From assembly GCF_003955685.1 (NCBI RefSeq), contig NZ_RXHJ01000025.1:1-32489 (forward strand): a stretch of DNA of 32,489 nt. Reading direction: 5' to 3'. Below the pieces are notes generated by a model, which was given only the letters and a program-made list of their open reading frames with translations, had not been told where the DNA came from and did no database searches. Both the position numbers and the translations under genes were made by a program. Of this stretch, positions 29,768 to 32,489 are shown one piece after another. Each line of letters starts with the position of its first letter. Position 1 is the first letter of the stretch. Source of the DNA: Corynebacterium hylobatis. GTDB taxonomy: Bacteria; Actinomycetota; Actinomycetes; Mycobacteriales; Mycobacteriaceae.

Positions 29768-31458
29768 AGTCCGAATTTCGCGCCCTGAGCGCCATGCTGC
29801 GCCTGGCCGGCGTGCGCTACCGCGAGGTCGTCGCGGGTATCGCTGCCGGTTCCATCACGCTGATCTCTGCGTTGACCCTGACGATCGTTTCCGGTTGGTT
29901 AATCACCAAGGCTTGGCAGATGCCACCGGTGCTGGACCTCTCGGTCGCGGTCACCGCGGTGCGCGGCCTGGGCATCTCCCGGGCAGTATTCCGCTACGTG
30001 GACCGGCTGCTCAGCCACCGCATCGCGCTGCGGGCCCTGACCACATTGCGGTCACGGGTCTTCGACGCGCTGGCTTTTGACCACACCGGCACCGGCCGAG
30101 GACACCTCTTCACCCGCGGTGACGGGCTGGTGCGCCTGGTCGCCGACACCGAACGCATCACTGACGTCATCGTCCGTTCTGTCGTCCCCGGTGGGGTGGC
30201 ATTGGTGCTCACCGTGTTCGCGGTGGCCGGCGCTACCTGGCTGCACCCGGCAGCGGGCCTGGTCCTGACTCTCGGCTTCATGGTCACCGGCCTTATCACC
30301 CCGTGGCTGGCGGTGCGGGCGGCCAGACGTTCACGCCGAGTGTTCGCCGAGGACAACCTCGACGTGGCCCTGGATGAACTGCTGGACCACCGCGTCGAGT
30401 TCGCCGCCGCCGGCCTGGGGGCGAAACGCGAGGAGTGGGCCCTCACGGCGTCGCGACGCAGCAGCGACGCCACCGTCGCCGCCGAGAAACCGCTGGCCAC
30501 CTCACAGGTCTTGATCACCTGGTCCACCGGTCTGGCGGCGGCGCTGACCGTGGTCGTTGGCGCGCTGACCTACACCGGGGACCCCACCTGGCTGGGCATG
30601 ATGGTGCTGCTGCCGCTGGCCGCCTTCGAGTCTCACGCCCAGCTCTCAGAAGCTGCGATCCACGCCGACGAGGCCTCCCGCAGCGCCCACCGACTCACCG
30701 ACCTGGTCAAAGAATCCGACACCACTTCGGCGACGGACGGCGGGGAGGCGACGGCGTGGGAGCTCGATGGCTGTCACCTTAAAGCCACCGACCTACGTTG
30801 CCGCTTCGGCGATACCACCTGGCAGGTGGATCTGCCACCCGGTGAGCGCATGGTCATTCGCGGCCCCAGCGGTTGCGGCAAGACCACACTGCTGCAGACC
30901 CTGGGTGGCCTGGTGCCACCACGCAGCGGTTCTGTCACGCTGGGAGGGCAACGTGTGCCGGAGATCGACCCGGCCGCGTTGCGGAAGACCGTCCGCGTGC
31001 ACGCGGAGGACGAATGGCTCTTCTCCACCACTATCCGACAGAACCTCCTCGTGGCCAACCCGGCCGCCAGTGACGGGGAACTATGGGAGGTCCTGCATGC
31101 GGTGGGGTTAGATGACTGGCTGCGGGAGACTGTGGGACCGGTCACCGACCCGCTGGACCTGCTGCTTGCCGACGGCGCGGGTTCCCTGTCGAGCGGGCAG
31201 CGCCGCCGTCTGCTGCTGGCCAGGGCGCTATGTTCCACCGCGCCGGTGCTGCTGTTAGATGAGCCGACCGAACACATTGACGCGGCAGATGCCGACGACC
31301 TGCTGGACACCCTCCTGGCCAAGCCGCTACCCGGACCGCGGACCCGACGCAGCGTCATCGTGGTCACCCACCGGTCGGATAAGCAGGACGGCGGGAACAC
31401 TGAAGTCGGAGAAGTAGACATCCGCCGCTACGCCGACCCGGTGACGGAGCACCCCTAA
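29764..31458 (+). CDS. cydC: ABC exporter subunit CydC
   Basis: This 564-residue partner of CydD has an N-terminal membrane domain, with the CydC-like stretch TIVSGWLITKAWQMPP, then SRAVFRYVDRLLSH. The nucleotide-binding domain has Walker A GPSGCGKTT (about 367), signature LSSGQRRRLLLAR (about 475) and Walker B VLLLDEPTEHID. Its GTG overlaps the cydD stop by 4 bases, completing a coupled four-gene operon. It ends 146 bases before a strong hairpin. Confidence 0.92.
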   Translation: MKSEFRALSAMLRLAGVRYREVVAGIAAGSITLISALTLTIVSGWLITKAWQMPPVLDLSVAVTAVRGLGISRAVFRYVDRLLSHRIALRALTTLRSRVFDALAFDHTGTGRGHLFTRGDGLVRLVADTERITDVIVRSVVPGGVALVLTVFAVAGATWLHPAAGLVLTLGFMVTGLITPWLAVRAARRSRRVFAEDNLDVALDELLDHRVEFAAAGLGAKREEWALTASRRSSDATVAAEKPLATSQVLITWSTGLAAALTVVVGALTYTGDPTWLGMMVLLPLAAFESHAQLSEAAIHADEASRSAHRLTDLVKESDTTSATDGGEATAWELDGCHLKATDLRCRFGDTTWQVDLPPGERMVIRGPSGCGKTTLLQTLGGLVPPRSGSVTLGGQRVPEIDPAALRKTVRVHAEDEWLFSTTIRQNLLVANPAASDGELWEVLHAVGLDDWLRETVGPVTDPLDLLLADGAGSLSSGQRRRLLLARALCSTAPVLLLDEPTEHIDAADADDLLDTLLAKPLPGPRTRRSVIVVTHRSDKQDGGNTEVGEVDIRRYADPVTEHP

Positions 31459-31603
31459 GTGCTTATCTGCTTGTCGACGCCTCCTGAGCCCGGAGGCAAG
31501 TCGGGGTGAGCCGGTCACCGCAGGGTGATGCCGATGTGCTCGACACCCACCAAACCGGCATCGAGCTGCCCCTCACAAGGCAAGAGAACACCGCAATATA
31601 AGT

Positions 31604-31640
31604 ACCCAGGTCCCCTGACCGTGTGGTCGGGGACCTGGGT
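31604..31640. terminator. Strong hairpin downstream of cydC
   Basis: ACCCAGGTCCCC pairs perfectly with GGGGACCTGGGT, and the interior adds GACC-GTGT-GGTC. It is the most stable inverted repeat I saw. No long T-run follows on either strand, but the position suits termination of cydABDC. Confidence 0.65.
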
Positions 31641-31647
31641 GCTGCCC

Positions 31648-31830
31648 TCTTCGGTTTCTGCCCTAGTGCGAGTTGATCCTCGTTGACGGTGAGCATCTGC
31701 CTCACCATCCGGTAGGCGTGCTCGTCCCACCCTTGGCGTACAGCATCGCGGACGAGTCGGGAGCGTTCCCACCGGTGACCGCAGCCAATGACAGGGGTAT
31801 TGTCGCGGCGGCGGCCGATCTCCCCGGCAG
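31648..31830 (-). pseudogene. Decayed coding-like stretch, unidentified
   Basis: The minus strand contains a highly charged, protein-like reading: RWERSRLVRDAVRQGWDEH, then AYRMVRQMLTVNEDQLALG. It has no start codon, and upstream similarity to a reading frame is lost. It resembles the helical tail of some larger protein that I cannot name. The rest of 31459-32073 holds the hairpin and operators only. Confidence 0.25.
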
Positions 31831-31964
31831 ATGCTCTCGGCCTGGGTCGCCGACCGCAAGTGGTCCCTCATCGACGGGGACGGTCGATGATCGATCGTTC
31901 CGGGGGGGCTGGGGCATTTACCCTGATGAGTTGACCTACGTTTCACTCCATTTCCCCTGATCAT

Positions 31965-31980
31965 ATACCCCCTAGGGTAC
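31965..31980. promoter_or_regulatory. CsoR/CstR-like operator 1
   Basis: TACCC-CCTA-GGGTA (31966-31979) is an inverted repeat of the CsoR/CstR kind, 10 bases upstream of a second, better copy. Confidence 0.6.
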
Positions 31981-31989
31981 CTCTTGTTC

Positions 31990-32007
31990 AATACCCCTGG
32001 GGGTATT
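31990..32007 (+). promoter_or_regulatory. CsoR/CstR-like operator 2 overlapping a promoter
   Basis: AATACCCCTGGGGGTATT is palindromic except at its two central bases and ends inside TATTAT (32003-32008), a good -10 box. Persulfide-sensing CstR and copper-sensing CsoR bind such sites. The gene behind it is a persulfide-dioxygenase-type remnant, which favours CstR. Confidence 0.7.
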
Positions 32008-32073
32008 ATGGTGGTGTCGTAGGACCGGGGAAGACGTCCCCGGCTGTCCCCGATTTCCTGCGAAGGAGAAACC

Positions 32074-32284
32074 ATGCTCATCGAACGCATCTAGGACGAG
32101 GACCTGGCCCAGGCGAGCTACTTCATCGGCTGCCAGGCCAAGAACACGGCCGTGGTGGTCGATCCCCGCCGAGACATCGAGGTCTACCGGGCGATGGCCG
32201 AAAAAACGACATGACGATCGTCGCGGTGACCGAGACCCACATCCACGCCGACTACCTGTCGGGTACCCGTGAGCTGGCCGAGGC
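32074..32284 (+). pseudogene. MBL-fold persulfide dioxygenase-like N-terminus, broken
   Basis: Behind GAAGGAG the ATG opens MLIERI, then TAG at codon 7 where the family has tyrosine, then [37 protein letters not shown] run of six A near 32201 shifts the frame (seven would keep it), after which [25 protein letters not shown] resumes with the THIHAD metal motif. The match stops at about 32284. Two independent lesions plus truncation make it non-functional unless they are sequencing errors. Intact relatives oxidise glutathione or other persulfides and are controlled by CstR. Confidence 0.82.
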
Positions 32285-32489
32285 AATTATCAACGGCGCG
32301 GAAAACAAGGGCCTGACCGTGGAGATGGTCGACCACGCCACCCCGATCACCGGCAAGGGCATCCGCGCCCAGGTCGACGGTCAGACTGTCGCCGTCGGCT
32401 CCGCAGACCTGCTTGATGTCACCCCGGACAACACCCGCATCCTCGAGCTCAACGACCAGGGCAAGACCGCCATGTACGTCGGCGTCGAC
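32276..32489 (+). pseudogene. P1B-type ATPase nucleotide-domain fragment, cut by window end
   Basis: From LAEAIINGAENKGL onward the frame is that of a heavy-metal ATPase N-domain: the region after the HP motif, then ITGKGIRAQVDGQTVAVGS with the GxG nucleotide loop, then NDQGKTAMYVGVD. The 5' two-thirds of the ATPase are replaced by the dioxygenase remnant; the shared residues LAEA mark the joint. The reading stays open to the last base, so the 3' part may be complete beyond the window. Confidence 0.75.

Noticed and set aside
1..32489. Shared TCGGCGTCGAC at 18-28 and at the last 11 bases
   Set aside because: Might suggest a circular or overlapping contig, but 11 bp is too short and the flanks differ.
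1..32489. CRISPR arrays, tRNA or rRNA genes
   Set aside because: None found by eye; no regularly spaced repeats and no convincing cloverleaf.

Overview
The window looks like an accessory metal and redox island from a high-GC actinobacterium, most probably a Corynebacterium. Pointers are a DUF2771-like membrane protein, a WhiB remnant, two regulators with the CmtR cysteine pattern, CmtR-type P-type ATPases, a fused CopD/CtaG protein, many GTG starts and several apparently leaderless promoters. The genus is an inference from protein families; no rRNA or tRNA gene was seen.

Layout. (1) 1-1.9 kb: a serine recombinase, then scars: an IS256-type transposase fragment abutting a frameshifted glutaminyl-peptide cyclotransferase tail, then an intact DUF2771-like gene. 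(2) 2.0-5.45 kb: a DinB-fold protein, a broken whiB, and a manganese module (mntH, mntR). A second copy of the end of the DinB gene lies beyond mntR, so the module sits between direct repeats of about 110 bp. (3) 5.45-10 kb: mercuric reductase (merA, minus) and a MerR-type regulator (plus), separated by an IS110-family element that ends about 4 bp from the merA -35 box; then an arsenic-resistance/BASS-type permease. (4) 10-23.3 kb: a metal block bounded by two inverted, almost identical M23 peptidase genes. Inside are copD-ctaG and copC around a CsoR-like operator, cmtR with a P1B ATPase and SURF1, a second P1B ATPase (SPC/HEGST, P1B-4-like), a complete IS481-family element with a 6-bp target duplication, a SHOCT protein and a multicopper oxidase remnant. 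(5) 23.3-31.5 kb: a second CmtR-like regulator, a DsbA-like/VKOR disulfide pair and cydABDC. (6) 31.5 kb to the end: a strong hairpin, two CsoR/CstR-like operators, and a broken persulfide-dioxygenase-like gene joined to a P-type ATPase fragment that runs off the window.

How it may work together. Detoxification genes (Hg reduction, Cd/Pb/Zn/Co and Cu export, Mn import) lie next to respiratory maintenance genes: SURF1 and CtaG for haem-copper oxidase assembly, and the copper-free bd oxidase with its CydDC exporter and a disulfide pair. A reasonable inference is that the island both removes metals and protects or replaces the terminal oxidase that metals poison. At least six broken genes and three IS elements or remnants indicate assembly by repeated transfer and recombination.
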